A stretch of DNA of 64,000 nt. It comes from Anthonomus grandis grandis. Its lineage: Eukaryota > Arthropoda > Insecta > Coleoptera > Curculionidae. Positions 23,884 to 35,320 of this stretch are shown here, one piece after another. Position numbers and translations under genes: made by a program. The notes under the pieces are model-generated. The model did not search any database. It saw only the letters and a program-made list of their open reading frames with translations, and had not been told where the DNA came from. The stretch covers positions 21,842,785 to 21,906,784 of the forward strand of contig NC_065552.1 in NCBI RefSeq assembly GCF_022605725.1, given 5' to 3'. Each line of letters begins with the position of its first letter. Positions within the stretch are counted from its first letter, which is position 1.

Positions 23884-25148
23884 CTAGCGTGAAAATACTT
23901 TAAATGAAAAAAAAGTAACTACAAGTCTTGTAAACTCGTGACCAGTAATCACGAGTAGGAGAGCGGGATAGTTATTGTTAAAACTTAAAGAATTTGTTAA
24001 TCTACTACCGACACGTAGTATCCCAGCACTATCTAGGAAAACATTCAGTTTTCTAAACGCTTTCGAAGGTATTTTATTTCCTTGAATTAACATTATATCC
24101 GAGGAAAAGGTTTGCGACTGAACATGTCTAACCAAAAGCATTAATGCATTGTGGAGTTCTACCAAAGTAAGGTTACCCTCATATTTTTTGCGGGGCAATG
24201 AAATATTATGCTTATAGCGAAGAATATAGGCCATAATGCGTTTCAGTTTGTCGAGCGACGAGAACCTTGAAATAAGATTATCCAGAAAACCCTTAGAAGA
24301 AAAAATTGAGAGACATGTTTTCTTTTCTTCAGGTAAATCATGTGAAGTTGAAGGAGTGTTTATGAAGGGCATCCAGTTGCGAGTTGAGCTAATTAAAAAA
24401 CTAGGACCCGCCCACCAAAGCGAACTATTACATAACTCCATAGGGAGCAAACCTCTAGAACCGAGGTCGGCTGGATTATTCTCAGATGAAACATGATGCC
24501 AACAAGATAAAGGTAATCTTTCTTGGATCAAAGAAACGCGGTTGCTAACAAAAGTACTCCACCGACGCGAAGAGGCTTTAATCCAAGAAAGTGCTATTGT
24601 AGAATCACTCCAGGCGTATATTTTATTGATAACAAAAGATGTTTTATAAATATCGGAAACATGTTATTATAAGCATTATAAGATAGGAAACGAGACGATA
24701 GCACGGCCGCACAAAGTTCTAGACGTGGTATAGAAAGTGTCTTTAGTGGTGCAACTTTTGATTTTGCACAACTAAAACGAGTGGTTGCCTGACCGTTAGG
24801 TAGTAAACTAGAAATGTAAATAACGGCACAGTAACCCTTTTCGGAACTATCGCAGAAACCATGTAGTTCCAAAGTTTCAACAGGAGAATAAGGAAATAGT
24901 AGGCGAGGAATTTTGAGGCTAGAAAGGGTTGAAATATCTCTAACATATTGTTTCCAAAGATTAAGAATATCATTTGGAGGCGTTGCATCCCAATCCAACT
25001 TTAAATTCCACAAACGCTGAATTAAAAACTTGACGAGAAACGTTAAAGGTGAAAGAAAACCCAGTGGGCCAAAAAGTTTTACCAAATTAGATAACAATAG
25101 GCGTTTAGTGCAACCCCTATCCACAGAGTTAACGAAAAATTGAAACAT
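23884..25148 (-). pseudogene. BEL RNase H region and integrase zinc-binding start
   Basis: 25148-24594 gives the connection and Peptidase A17-type/RNase H-like part found in Pao polyproteins (LFGPLGFLSPLTFLVKFLIQ, then LHGFCDSSEKGYCAVIY and SIPRLELCAAVL). 24531-23884 continues with VSSENNPADLGSRG, WWAGPSFL, and the LRVGSRL and GHEFTRLV blocks before the integrase. A frame change lies between the two at about 24531-24594 and another near 23900. Confidence 0.75.
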
Positions 25149-25380
25149 GTCAGAGGAATGGTTCCAATAAAGACCTAACTTTTAGCGGACTTTCTGAATC
25201 AAAATTCAGAGAAATGTCCTCATTATACAAATAAGAAGGGGGTAAATCAGCTAGCAAGCGAGGATCATTGCTACACCACTTTCGAAGTTCGAACCCTCCT
25301 TTCTGCAGCATCAGTACTAAGTCCTTTTGAAGTTTTCTAGAATCATCAATTGTTGATGAACCTCCAGTTAGATCATCAAC

Positions 25381-26496
25381 TTAGCATGAATTTAAAATAA
25401 TTTGCGAGGCCTCAGGAAAATTATCCTTTTCCTCTTCAGCCAGAACAAACAATGACTTGATAGCCAAATAAGGCGCACATGTTAGTCCATACGTTACCGT
25501 GAGAAGGCGGTAATCAGCTATAGGTTGATCTTTAGAAAAGCGCCAAACAATTCTCTGATAATCAGTGTAGGCAGGGTAAACGATAATTTGCCGAAACATT
25601 TGACGAATATCCGCTAGGAAAACAAATCGATGAATTCTAAAACCAAAAAGCAACGCCAAAATGTCAGCTTGCAATTTCGGGCCAGACAGAAGATGATCAT
25701 TAAGTGACATACCATCTGATGGTTTGGCAGAGGCATTGAATACGACACGAAGCTTAGTAGTGGGACTTGAATCCTTTAAAACACAGTGATGTGGAATATA
25801 GAACGACTTTTTTGGGATTACATCTGAAGATACTAATTCCATATGGTTCTGATCTAAATATTCCTTTATAAAAGCAGCATAATCTGCATAAAGCTTCGGA
25901 TTTTGCTGTAACCTGCGTTCTAACGATAAGAAATTGCGAATAGCTAATTCTCTATTTCCATAAAAAATAGGCTCATCACCTCGGAAGGGCAAGGAAACCA
26001 CAGATCGGCCATCCCGATTGCGATACGTAGTTTTACGGAAAATATTTTCGCATTTCTCGTCCTCCGGAGATAAAACTTTGACATGTGGTACTTCTTCAAC
26101 TTCCCAAAACTTCTGCATAGTATCATTAACTGATGCCTGATAACAGAGAAGCGATTGTGTAGCGATAGGTGAAGAGTTGGAAACCGTTTTACCCATCAAT
26201 ATAAAACCAAAAACAATGTTAATTCCCACTGGCTCATTATAGTCACCGGTAAATCTACCCTCCAGTAAAATATAGGTAAACAATGGAGCACCTATTAATA
26301 CATCAATAGGAGTATCATAGAAAGGGTCAGCCAAGGACGCGCTGCGTAAATGAGGCCAGTTTGCGGTAGAAATAGGATGACTAGGTAATAGCCTGGTTGA
26401 TGAGAGTGCGGGTGGTGTAGTACTGCTGCTACTACCAGAAAAATAATTTTTCTCAAAATAAAGTATGATGTTTTTGTCTACATTTATGACAAACAT
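25381..26496 (-). pseudogene. BEL protease end and reverse transcriptase
   Basis: The first part has the LRSASLADPFYDTPIDVLIG region of the BEL aspartic protease. The reverse transcriptase follows: YIPHHCVLKDSSPTTKLRVV, FNASAKPSDGMSLND, and the palm start FLADIRQMFRQIIVYP with its first catalytic aspartate. The frame stops at 25381-25383, and the YVDD-type box should lie just beyond; the next 230 nt are off-frame. The expected polyprotein continues in the 25148 frame. Confidence 0.8.
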
Positions 26497-26499
26497 GCG

Positions 26500-26770
26500 G
26501 CGATTTACATTCTTTGACAGAATGACTACTACTTAGGCAATTTAAACACATTTTCAGCGATTTTACAAGTTGGTATCTATTATTAGGAGTTTTTGTTAAA
26601 AAGATAGGACAACGATAAACAGAATGTGCTGTTTTACAAATAGCACAACTGCTAGATTTAGATTGGTCAGTGCCTAGAAGAGCAACCTTGGAATTTAAGA
26701 AGCGATTCTCTCTCTTAAATGATTTTTTATCTTTTCCATGAAGGGCTGAGCAAACATTATCGAGAGCAGC
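26500..26770 (-). pseudogene. BEL gag zinc-finger region
   Basis: In a frame between the gag and protease pieces the minus strand encodes CAICKTAHSVYRCPIF and CLNCLSSSHSVKEC followed by CHKCRQKHH, the Cys/His knuckles usual before the BEL protease. Confidence 0.7.
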
Positions 26771-27628
26771 TTAACGCTTATGTAGATAGGTTGTAAGCTG
26801 TTGAAATGATGGAGTAGTATGTGAATCATATTGCAATTCGAATTCAGTAACAATAGAAACATGTAAGCGTTTAAGCAACATATGAACCAAAATGAAATCC
26901 CATGAAGCTACAGGAAAGTTAAGATTTCCTAATGCAGCAAGATTATCAGAAAATGTATCCAAAAGTTGTCTTAACTCGGCAGGATTCTCAGTTGTGAATT
27001 TGGGGGTATTTTCGATAGCTGCCTAGTGTGTGGCCGCAACTAAACGAGGGTTTTCATATCGCTTAACTAGCATTTCATAAGCAGTTGTGTAATTGACATC
27101 TCTCATCGGTAACTTCTGAATCAAGGTCAGAGGCTGACCACGTAAGAAACTCAAAAGATAATTAAATTTTTCTATGTTACGCAAAGTAATGTTATTATGA
27201 ATCAAGGCATCAAACATATCTTTAAAAGTGGCAAACTGTGTAATATTTCCAGAAAAGGATGGAATCTCTAATTTTGGCAGTGTTACATGGGACTGATTAC
27301 TAGACCATGAAGACGAAATATTTGTAGTCAATGATTCTCCAAACAGCTCAAAATAAATCGATTTAATATACCAAGAATCTTTTTCAAATGAGCTTCGTAC
27401 CGCGTCTTGTTCGGTGAATTGATCCTCATCATCTAGAATGAAACTAATGATAACGTTATGCTGCTTGAAAAACTCAGTTCTAATTGATTCCAAAATATCA
27501 TAACTCAATTTAAAGATTATGCGTTGGGAAGTGTCTTCTTTAGCACTTCTCGATATATTAAGAATATCCGATAGACGATTAAATTCAGTTTGTCTAAGAA
27601 CTTTGGCTCTTTTCAGTTTATCGGACAT
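26771..27628 (-). pseudogene. BEL gag (DUF1759-like)
   Basis: 27628-27023 starts with ATG and reads into a block like LPKLEIPSFSGNITQFATFKD, the hallmark of DUF1759 gag domains, then FNYLLSFLRGQPLTLIQKLP and YEMLVKRYENPRLV. A TAG-type break follows and 26962-26771 continues with NFPVASWDFILVHMLLKRL. One stop separates them. Confidence 0.8.
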
Positions 27629-27794
27629 CCTAATATATCCGAAAAAAAAGACGAAGAAAACAGAAGAAATTAAATGAATTCAGAAGAAAATTTCAAGGCA
27701 AGAAACGGAGTCTCTAGACCGACTTTAGACTGGCTATAAGAAAACGAGAATGATGTTGCGTATACCATAACTAAAGAAACGGAACAAAAATACA

Positions 27795-27833
27795 GAACTA
27801 AATAAACTAAATGAAAATTAAATGAAAACTTAA
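27795..27833 (-). repeat. Right terminal repeat of the BEL element
   Basis: Partner of 22762-22800 with one mismatch. On the minus strand it precedes gag by about 170 nt, which leaves little room for a full LTR. Confidence 0.65.
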
Positions 27834-27891
27834 TACTCATTACTATTTTAAACTTTCTAGTTAGTTTTGGTTTAATTTAATTTCAGATTCA

Positions 27892-28611
27892 AGAGGTGTT
27901 CACAAACTTGGAGAAGAAAATATCTTGAATATTTAGCAAATACTTCAAATACATACACTTTAATAAAAGCGTCCCTTAGCAGTTATAGCTGGTTTCCAAG
28001 ATATTTGTCAATACCTTTCTTCAGACTTCTAGTGGGTTATGATAATTTTAATAAATATTTACATAAATTAGGAATAAATGACTCATATATATGTAATTGT
28101 GACAACCAGTCAATTGATTATTTGAACCATATTTTGTTTGAATGTTAAAATATTATTGACGCAGTGATGTTTCTGCATAATAAATTGAAAGAGTTCGGCT
28201 TGCTTCCTATGTGTCATACTTTACTTATGGCAAACGTAATTGCGAACGATAGAATGGAGTCTATTTTCTAAAATTTTTAAAATTATCCAAAAGGAAAATA
28301 TAACTTGAACGTATATGCACTAGTTAATAACTTTAGTTACTTGGAGTTCCCTTTGTTTTTCCCTATTATTTACCTACCTATCCCAGCCCCCCTATGTTTT
28401 GTCTCTTAAAAAATTTCCTGCATTCGCTCCAGGATGAGAAAATATGAACTATTCCTTTTTTATACTCTTTTTATTAAATACAATATCATACTACCTAATA
28501 GTATATAGTTTTTTAAATACTCTATTAGCAACCTGTTCTATTATGAATGAGTTCCTATACTGAAACACGTAGCTAAATGTGCCAAGCAAAAGGCCAAAAA
28601 ACGAAAAAAAA
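27892..28611 (+). mobile_element. 5'-truncated LINE 3' end with perfect target duplication
   Basis: Flanked by identical 15-bp repeats TTAATTTCAGATTCA at 27877-27891 and 28612-28626. Coding text from about 27900 reads WRRKYLEYLANTSN, YSWFPRYLSIPFFRLLVGYD and CNCDNQSIDYLNHILFEC, the C-terminal Cys/His motif of I/R1/Jockey-type ORF2. One stop follows that motif. The A-rich end is at about 28595-28611. It inserted close to the right end of the BEL element. Confidence 0.8.
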
Positions 28612-28626
28612 TTAATTTCAGATTCA

Positions 28627-30418
28627 GAACTGATAAAATTTTACAAACGTTACAAACGCACCACTGAGTAGAGTTGGATAGTGAGTGATTGAATATCTAA
28701 TTTTGTTAGGCATAAGAACGGCCTTAAGATTTACTTTGTAAATCACAACCCTCTATTCAATTTATTTAGTTAAATATTTTGAATTGTGAACTTTAATTGG
28801 CTTATTTTGTCCATCAACGAGAATGTAAAAATTGGATTAGATATACAAGCGGTGGTTAATTGAATGATTTGGGATGCCTGAATTTGGGATTACATAACAT
28901 TGGCCACCAAACTTATCATTTTAAACTAATTTATGTATAACTATTTTCATATTTATCGTATATATTGTATTTATTTGTCAAAATCCTGGCAATGCACCAC
29001 ACACACGTTCGGTATTATTCCGGCCTCGAGTTATTTACGTAAGGCCTTTAAAACTCAAACATCTCTCGCCCGAAACTATCCCATTCCCATTCTATCCATT
29101 CCATCATCTGACGAAGGAAAAAGCCTGCAGATATCTGAAAAACTCTCCTTTACTCTCCGTATCGCATTGTTCGCAAAAGGGCTCAACAATGAGAAGATGT
29201 GCCACTACTCGAACGGTCCCGTCCGCTCGCTCTTGGCGATACGCCAAAGAGATTTTTTCCCTTTTGTTCCCTACGAGTTTCTTGCTTTGTTCTGTGTTTT
29301 GTTATCTGCCGTGGTCTTATGTAATACAGACACAGAAAGGGATCCCCTTTTTATGTATGAATATATCCGGCCTTCGAGGATGATCTTAAAAAAAAAATTG
29401 GAAATAATGTAGTGTAGGATTATTACATCCTTTTTTGGTTTGTTACGGGTAAAATACCTGTTCGTTCTTCTTTTATAAAAATATTTCACTTCTGATATTT
29501 CGTCTGATCATTGTCTTGACTTGATCATGAAAATCCACACTGTGATTATTGACAATTATCTCAAAAGTGAGCTTAAGAATTTCGATCAGGAATCAATGAA
29601 AAGGATATTTTTCCCCTGGCAGCTTAAGCAAAATTATCAATAAGTCACTCATAGTTTTAGGGCTTTTTAAATCACTGTTGAGATAAATATTTCATCATTA
29701 AGATATTCAGATATTTTTTAAATTATACAGAGAAAATCACTTAAAATCACTGTTGAGATAAAAGATGCATTGTATTCTTACTTTGACATTAAAGGAATAA
29801 CTCAATTGTTGTCGAACAACAGAATGATTTCCTGGTCGATTAGTTTTCCACTTAAACTCCAAATTGAGAATAAAAAACTGATTTTTCTTTAGTAGGTTCA
29901 ATAAATTCTAAAAATTACTATTGAGATAATTAAAGCAAAACTTGTACCATTTATTTAAATTGTGAGTTTAAAAACTTCGATTAGGAGCCAAAGAAATATA
30001 TGTTTTTGCCATGAGCAGCATAAAAATTATAAAATCTCAGTAATGATTTTAAAGGTTTAAAAATCAATCATACCTTTAAGGATTTTTAAGCCTTTACTAA
30101 ATTCTCGTGATATCGCAAATGGCCCGCTTAGGGTAAGTCACGTAGTAGCAGCACTCTCGTTAAACTAACATTCTTAACACAAAAATAGCTCTTTAAGTTT
30201 AAAGTCTAGTGGCAAAAATATTAAACATTCCACATTATATCTCTTGCCAGTTAAAAGTAATGCATGTTTATAATACTTTACAACTATATTATTGAATGAA
30301 CACACAATGGTAAAACTTTATGTCCATATTTATTAGCCATGTCATCTACAATATATTTTTTTGCTAGTTTGTGTCTAAAAAAGAAAAAAAAAATGTATTA
30401 ACTTAAATATATTACAGC
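28627..30418. other. No gene recognised
   Basis: 29000-29300 is less AT-rich than its surroundings and open for 159 codons (28933-29412), but I recognise no domain, and the frame begins in AT-rich sequence. 29545-30090 has degenerate internal repeats (separate entry). The rest is AT-rich without signal. Confidence 0.4.
29545..30090. repeat. Degenerate internal repeats, ACTGTTGAGATAA type
   Basis: AAATCACTGTTGAGATAAA occurs at about 29670 and 29747, with a weaker copy near 29918 (ATTACTATTGAGATAA). A longer block resembling GTGAGCTTAAGAATTTCGAT is repeated near 29569 and 29961, both followed by similar AGGAnCCAA and ATTTTT stretches. Units are too diverged to define a single period. Confidence 0.45.
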
Positions 30419-30600
30419 TTGAATATAACAGACCTAGAAAACAGAATAAGTACTGACATGAGAACGACAGCCAAAAAGATATGTGCCACTACCAAGAAAA
30501 ATAATTTAAAAATAAAAAAGGAAACTAGAGAACTCATGGCGAAGAGAAGAAACTTGGAGAAAGGGACTCCGATGATGATGAATACAACGAAATTAACAGA

Positions 30601-32303
30601 TTGATAAAAAAGAAAACAAGGGAAGATTTAAGGCAATACAACACAGAAATAATGATAACAACGACCATCGAAAACAACAAAAACATGAAAGTACTTAAAA
30701 CACGTAACAATGATGGACGCCTCCAAATACATCAACTAAGGGACGCAAACGGAAACATCAAAGAGGACAGTAAAGATTTAATGGATATCGTTGAAAATTT
30801 CTACAGCACACTGTACACAGGAGACAACCCAGAACAAGCAATCGGAGTTGATGAAACGATTCTCAATGTAGGCTCCGAAGATCCTGACATCACCAGAGAA
30901 GAAGTAGAACTAGCATTGTCTCAAATGAAAAACGGTAAAGCACCAGGGGAAGATGGAATTACAGCTGAAATGATAAAACTTGGGGGAAGAACTACTGTAG
31001 AAGCAATGACAATTCTTGGGGGAAGAACTACTGTAGAAGCAGTGACAATTCTTTTTAATAAATGTATGACAGAAGGCGTGATACCCCAAGCATGGCAAAA
31101 GGCCCAGGTGATTTTACAGTACAAAAAAGGAGATAGGTTGAGAATCGACAACTATCGACCTATTATCTTACTCCCCCACCCGTACAAACTTCTGACAAAG
31201 ATAGTAACAAATAGGCTTACAGCTAAACTAGATGCCTATCAGCCCCCGGAACAAGCTGGCTTCCGAAAAGGTCATAGCACAATAGAACACATACAGTCCG
31301 TTCGCACTATAATAGAAAAATGCAACGAGTACAATGAACTACTACACCTCGCATTTGTTGACTATAACAAAGCTTTTGACTCCGTAGAGTTGTGGGCTAT
31401 TCTTAAGGCCGTGAACAATGCAAGAATCGATTCTCGATACAAGCAGCTTCTCAAACACATATACGAAAATGCGACAATCACCGTTAAAATCTCGGAAGAG
31501 ATAGAAACAAACAAAATTCAAATAAAAAGAGGAGTAAGACAAGGGGACACCATCTCCCCAAAGCTGTTTACACTTGCACTGAAAGACGTTTTTAAAACTC
31601 TGGACTGGAACGAGAGAGGCATCAAAATCGACGGAAAACATCTGAGCCATTTACGCTTTGCGAATGATATAGTACTCTTTAGCCAGAACATAATAGAATT
31701 ACAGGAGATGTTGGCAGAACTTCAAAGAGAATCGAAAAGAATAGGTTTAACCATGAATTTAAATAAAACAAAAGTCATGTCACCTGACAATATTCAAGTA
31801 CATATAGAAGACCGAATTATTGACAACGTCGAAGAATAAGAAAATCAAACTGCCGAAATAAACAGACCTGTTCGTTTGACATGGGTAGCCACGGGTAAAC
31901 TGTCACACGTCTTGAGAAATGAAACTATTCCAATTAATTTGAAAAGAAAGGTCTTCAATGCCTGCTTACTGCCCTGATCACTTACGGAATGGAAACCACG
32001 ACACTCACTGTTAAATCAGCTAATAAGCTTAGGACCATCCAAAGAGCCATAGAGCAGATGCTAGGAATAAGCCTAAGAGACCATATCACAAATGAGAGTA
32101 TTAGACAAAGAACTACAGTTGAAGATGTTATAACACGCATAGCCCACCTGAAATGGAGCTGGGTAGGACACGTCGCCCGACAGGACGACTTGAGATGGTC
32201 AAGACACATCGTTCAATGGAGACCTCGCATACATAAACGCATCGTTGGCAGACCACAGTTACGCTGGCTCAATGATGTCAAAAACAAAGTGAGCAACAGA
32301 TGA
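30601..32303 (+). pseudogene. RTE-like reverse transcriptase
   Basis: The main frame (30601-31839) has IKKKTREDLRQYN, fingers DNYRPIILLPHPYKLLTKIV, FRKGHSTIEHIQ, palm LAFVDYNKAFDSVE (first catalytic aspartate), GVRQGDTISPKLFT and the box FANDIVLF, where the family has ADD; the aspartate-to-asparagine change should kill activity. A 36-bp in-frame tandem duplication adds 12 residues (30979-31050). After a stop at 31837-31839 the C-terminal domain continues at 31989-32303 (RTIQRAIEQMLGISLRDH, LKWSWVGHVARQDD). The start at 30601 is only where the frame opens; the N-terminal linker is in another frame. Confidence 0.8.
30979..31050 (+). repeat. 36-bp tandem duplication inside the LINE frame
   Basis: 30979-31014 and 31015-31050 differ at one base (codon change M to V). 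Each encodes LGGRTTVEA plus three residues. The length is a multiple of three, so the frame survives. Confidence 0.95.
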
Positions 32304-32469
32304 CACCAACTGGCACAGAATAAAGAAACATGGAAAAATACAGGGGAGACCTATGTCCAGGAGTGGACTGTGAAGGGTTGCTGAAAGAAGAAGAAGAAGA
32401 AATATATAACAAATATTTAATATATTATTTAGTTTTTATAAATTATTAAATATATAAAACTTAAATAAT

Positions 32470-33400
32470 ATTATCAAATTGTTTCGAGGTATAAAAAAAG
32501 TTTTTTTGGTTGTATCAGCTATAACACTTAGAAGTTCGGCTTTTAACAATGTGCGAATAAATTCAATTTTATTATTGATTAACCATTCTTGAATGGAAAA
32601 CTTATTCCATTCAAGAATGCTGCATGCTGTGATATATGGCATTATCCATCACAATTACTGAAGGCTGGGTAAGATTCTTTAACAATTGGTTTTCGAACCA
32701 ATTCAAGAAATTTTGCTGGTTCATTTCTCCATAGTAATCACTTAATTGAGTTTTTAAAGAAAAAATAGCCTCATCACCCTCCCATGTTCATTACTAGCAT
32801 GAAGTATTATATATCTGCAAAAAAACATACTTTTATCTCAAGTAAGTAGATATAATATAATATATGAACTTTTACCTTCTGCCATCCACTTTTGCGGATT
32901 TCACACTTTTTTTGTGAATATCTTGCCAAGAGCGACCTAAAGTACCATTTTGGAAAATTCAAGTATCATCAAGATAACAAATTGATAAATGGATTCTTTT
33001 ATCTTTCTCATATATTCAAAAAAACAATTCGTTTGAAAGCCACGTGGGAAAGTTCCATAAGACCCCTCCTTGGTTCGTCTTTTTTCTATCGAAAGCTTAT
33101 TTTCTTTATCAAACTTTGTAAAGAAGTTGTACAACATTCAAATAGTTGCTTTTCTCTTAGTTTTGCATAGAAAGTTGCTAAGGTCACGTTTTGCTGTAGA
33201 AAAATTATTTATGTTACTAACAATTTTTAATCATTAAATTGTCAATACTTATTAGTCTCGTACATTCATAAATAGTCTCACGAATCGCCCCCGTATTCAA
33301 AGTTTCAACGTTTGTAAACCCCTTAGCATAAGATCGCTTCTTTTTAGGTGCTATCAACATTTCATTACTTTTAAATTGCACTATAGTCCATTTCTTAATC
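32470..33400 (-). pseudogene. IS630-type (DDE_3) transposase remnant with intron-like gap
   Basis: On the minus strand, an N-terminal block with KKRSYAKGFTNVETLN and AIRETIYE lies at about 33350-33260. Then CYLDDT (first aspartate, about 32980), FQNGTLGRSWQDIHKKCEI, a gap, YIILHASNEHG, QLSDYYGEMNQQNFLNWFE, and VIVMDNAIYH with the second aspartate near 32670. It ends LLKAELLSVIADTTK near 32510. The gap at about 32820-32880 starts GTAAAAG and ends TTTGCAG, which looks like a short intron, although the phase does not fit cleanly. Frame changes elsewhere. The third acidic residue is missing. Confidence 0.65.
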
Positions 33401-33495
33401 CGTAGGAGCACACGAAAAGGTCGATAGGGACAGGCATAAGTAAAGCAACAATTTACAGACTTCTTAGTGACAGAAAAAGTGAAAGCCGTGAGAAC

Positions 33496-34365
33496 TTGCC
33501 TAAGAAGAGTGTAAAGAAAACTGCCGGTAGAAAGCCGATAGCAGTTGATGAGACAGCAAAGCATATTATCATCAAGAGAACAGTACATTCATTTTATTTT
33601 AAGAATGAAATCCCAACTATCGACAAAATTTTGACACTTATAAAAGAAGACGAAAATGTACCAGAAATGGAAAAAAAAAAATTATGGAAAATTTTACACG
33701 AATTACATTTTTCTTGGCAAAAGCAAAATAGAAAATCTTTTTTAATAGATAAAGAAGAAATAGTCTGTTGGAGAAGAAAGTATTTAAGGCAAATTAAGGA
33801 GTATCGAAAGGAAGGAAGAAACATTTATTATTTGGATGAAATCTGGCTTAACGAAGGACACACCGTGAGCAAGTGCTGGCACGATAAAAATGTTGGAAGC
33901 TCCCGTCAGGCTTTTTTAGAAGGTTTATCGACTGGCTTGAAGTCTCCTTCTGGTAAGGGCCACAGATTAATAATTACACATATTGGGAGCTATAAAGGAT
34001 TTTTAAATGGCGGTCTGTTTGAATTCAAATCAAAGTCAACTAAGGATTACCACGAAGAAATGAACGCTGATATTTTTGAAGATTATTTTTCCGAAATGAT
34101 CAAGGAAGGATCAATTCCCGAAAATTCAATTATTGTTATGGACAATGCCAGCTACCATTCAAGATTAATAGAAAAATTACCATCATCCTGCTGGCGAAAA
34201 GGGAAAATAAAAAACTGGGTTACCGAAAAAGAAATACCTCCTGAAGATGACGCGGTAAAAGCAGAGCTTCTGATAATAGTTACAGAAAATAAATCACAAT
34301 CCTTATATTTATGTACCTTTTTTATAAATGTTAAGATATGTTTGGAGAGTTGCATTTTTTATTGA
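33496..34365 (+). pseudogene. IS630-type (DDE_3) transposase, C-terminally truncated
   Basis: Open from about 33496 (no ATG at this point; the usual upstream part is missing or in another exon). Blocks: AVDETAKHIIIKRTVHSFYF and IPTIDKILTLIKED (N-terminal winged-helix region), YYLDEIWLNEGHTVSKCW with the first aspartate, GLSTGLKSPSGKGHRLIITH, DYHEEMNADIFEDYF, and IIVMDNASYHSRLIEKLP with the second aspartate. After VKAELL the sequence departs from the family before the third acidic residue, so it lacks the end of the catalytic core. It runs divergently from the related remnant at 32470-33400. Confidence 0.75.
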
Positions 34366-34948
34366 TTGGTATTAAAAAAATGAAATTTTACAACAATTTT
34401 TTAAACATTTAAAAAATAATCAAATTGCAGTATTAATCAAATTTTTATATTTCATTTTATTTGCCATAGTTTTATAATGAGGCTTTTCCGCTTTTAAGAA
34501 ATGTTTCTTGTTAATTTAATAAATATAGGTTATACCTACCAACCATACTTTTTCTAAAAATCTTTATCTAATAGATAAAATCCAACATTATTTATAAATT
34601 TTTCATAACAGATAATTATTTAACTTAAAAATTAAAATCAATATCCATAGTCGGGACGACACTGGCCACCCGTTTGTCATAAAAATGAACTCGAAACCAT
34701 TGTTCCGAATTTTACGACCTATTGTATTTGAGACCATACAGGACTTGTCCACTTAAAATTGGTAAAAACAGCCTGGTTTACCATTTTGTTACATGTAGAA
34801 AAATGGACAACTCACCCTATATTTATGCTACTTCTGCATAAATAATGAGGCACTGTTAAGTGTATCAGCCACCCGCTACAAATTACAAACAATGAAATTA
34901 AAATTGAAACTTTTATTTTTACGTACAATTAAAATTTTACTACTTACT
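34366..34948. other. No gene recognised
   Basis: AT-rich. ACTCACCCTATATTTATGC near 34810 resembles a transposon end and may close the IS630-type element to its left. Confidence 0.4.
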
Positions 34949-35056
34949 AAGTGCCACCAAGGGTAATAATGGGCCATTAGTTTCACGTTCTCGTTCAAAA
35001 TAACTGATTAGGGAAGCTACAAGTTCTTTGCATCGGCTATTTAAATGCTTCAGCAT
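34949..35056 (-). pseudogene. Possible N-terminal exon of a repeat-family protein
   Basis: From ATG at 35056 the minus strand reads CKELVASLISYFERERETNG and then GPLLPLVAL, followed by a GTAAGT that could be a splice donor. The YFERE-x-x-x-x-GPL pattern recurs at the N-terminus of IS630-type transposase genes of insects. No downstream exon in the right orientation was identified. Confidence 0.4.
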
Positions 35057-35320
35057 TTTCGTAGAAAATAAAAAATCTGCTTATGCTATCTTTTTAGAAA
35101 AACAGTTAATAATGATCAAAATCACTGGAAGAATAAAAATATTTACACACAAAATTGCACAATCAATAATTATAAATGTCAAACAATGAACAACAAACAA
35201 TAAAAGGCCAAGACGTAACATTTTTTGCAAAAATTTTTGTTCTGTCAGATTTGTGGACTTGAGCGTCAGTTATTATCTGATTAATGAGGTAAATTGGAAA
35301 TTGTTTTGCATTTGCTTATA

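Larger units (their letters stand above)
22762..27833 (-). mobile_element. BEL/Pao retrotransposon
   Basis: Gag, protease, reverse transcriptase, RNase H and integrase follow each other on the minus strand in BEL/Pao order. A 39-bp direct repeat with one mismatch (22762-22800 and 27795-27833) bounds the element and probably represents the start of the LTRs. A purine-rich GGTGGGCGG tract on the minus strand lies next to the left copy, as expected for a polypurine primer. Full-length LTR pairs could not be aligned by eye, so LTRs are short, diverged or truncated. Several frameshifts and stops disrupt the polyprotein. Confidence 0.8.
30419..32402 (+). mobile_element. RTE-like LINE, 5' truncated
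   Basis: Plus-strand LINE lacking the endonuclease. It begins within the linker before the reverse transcriptase and ends in an AAG repeat (about 32385-32402), a typical short-tandem 3' end for RTE-like elements. Coding is in at least three frames: 30419-30604, 30601-31839 and 31989-32303. The final blocks ETYVQEWTVKGC lie just before the tail, so the 3' end is complete. Confidence 0.8.

Noticed and set aside
28933..29412. 159-codon open frame in a GC-richer patch
   Set aside because: No recognisable domain, start in AT-rich non-coding sequence, overlapping frames equally open.
33217..33588. 123-codon minus-strand frame as a separate gene
   Set aside because: Its C-terminal half is the N-terminal block of the IS630-type remnant; the rest overlaps the opposite transposase.
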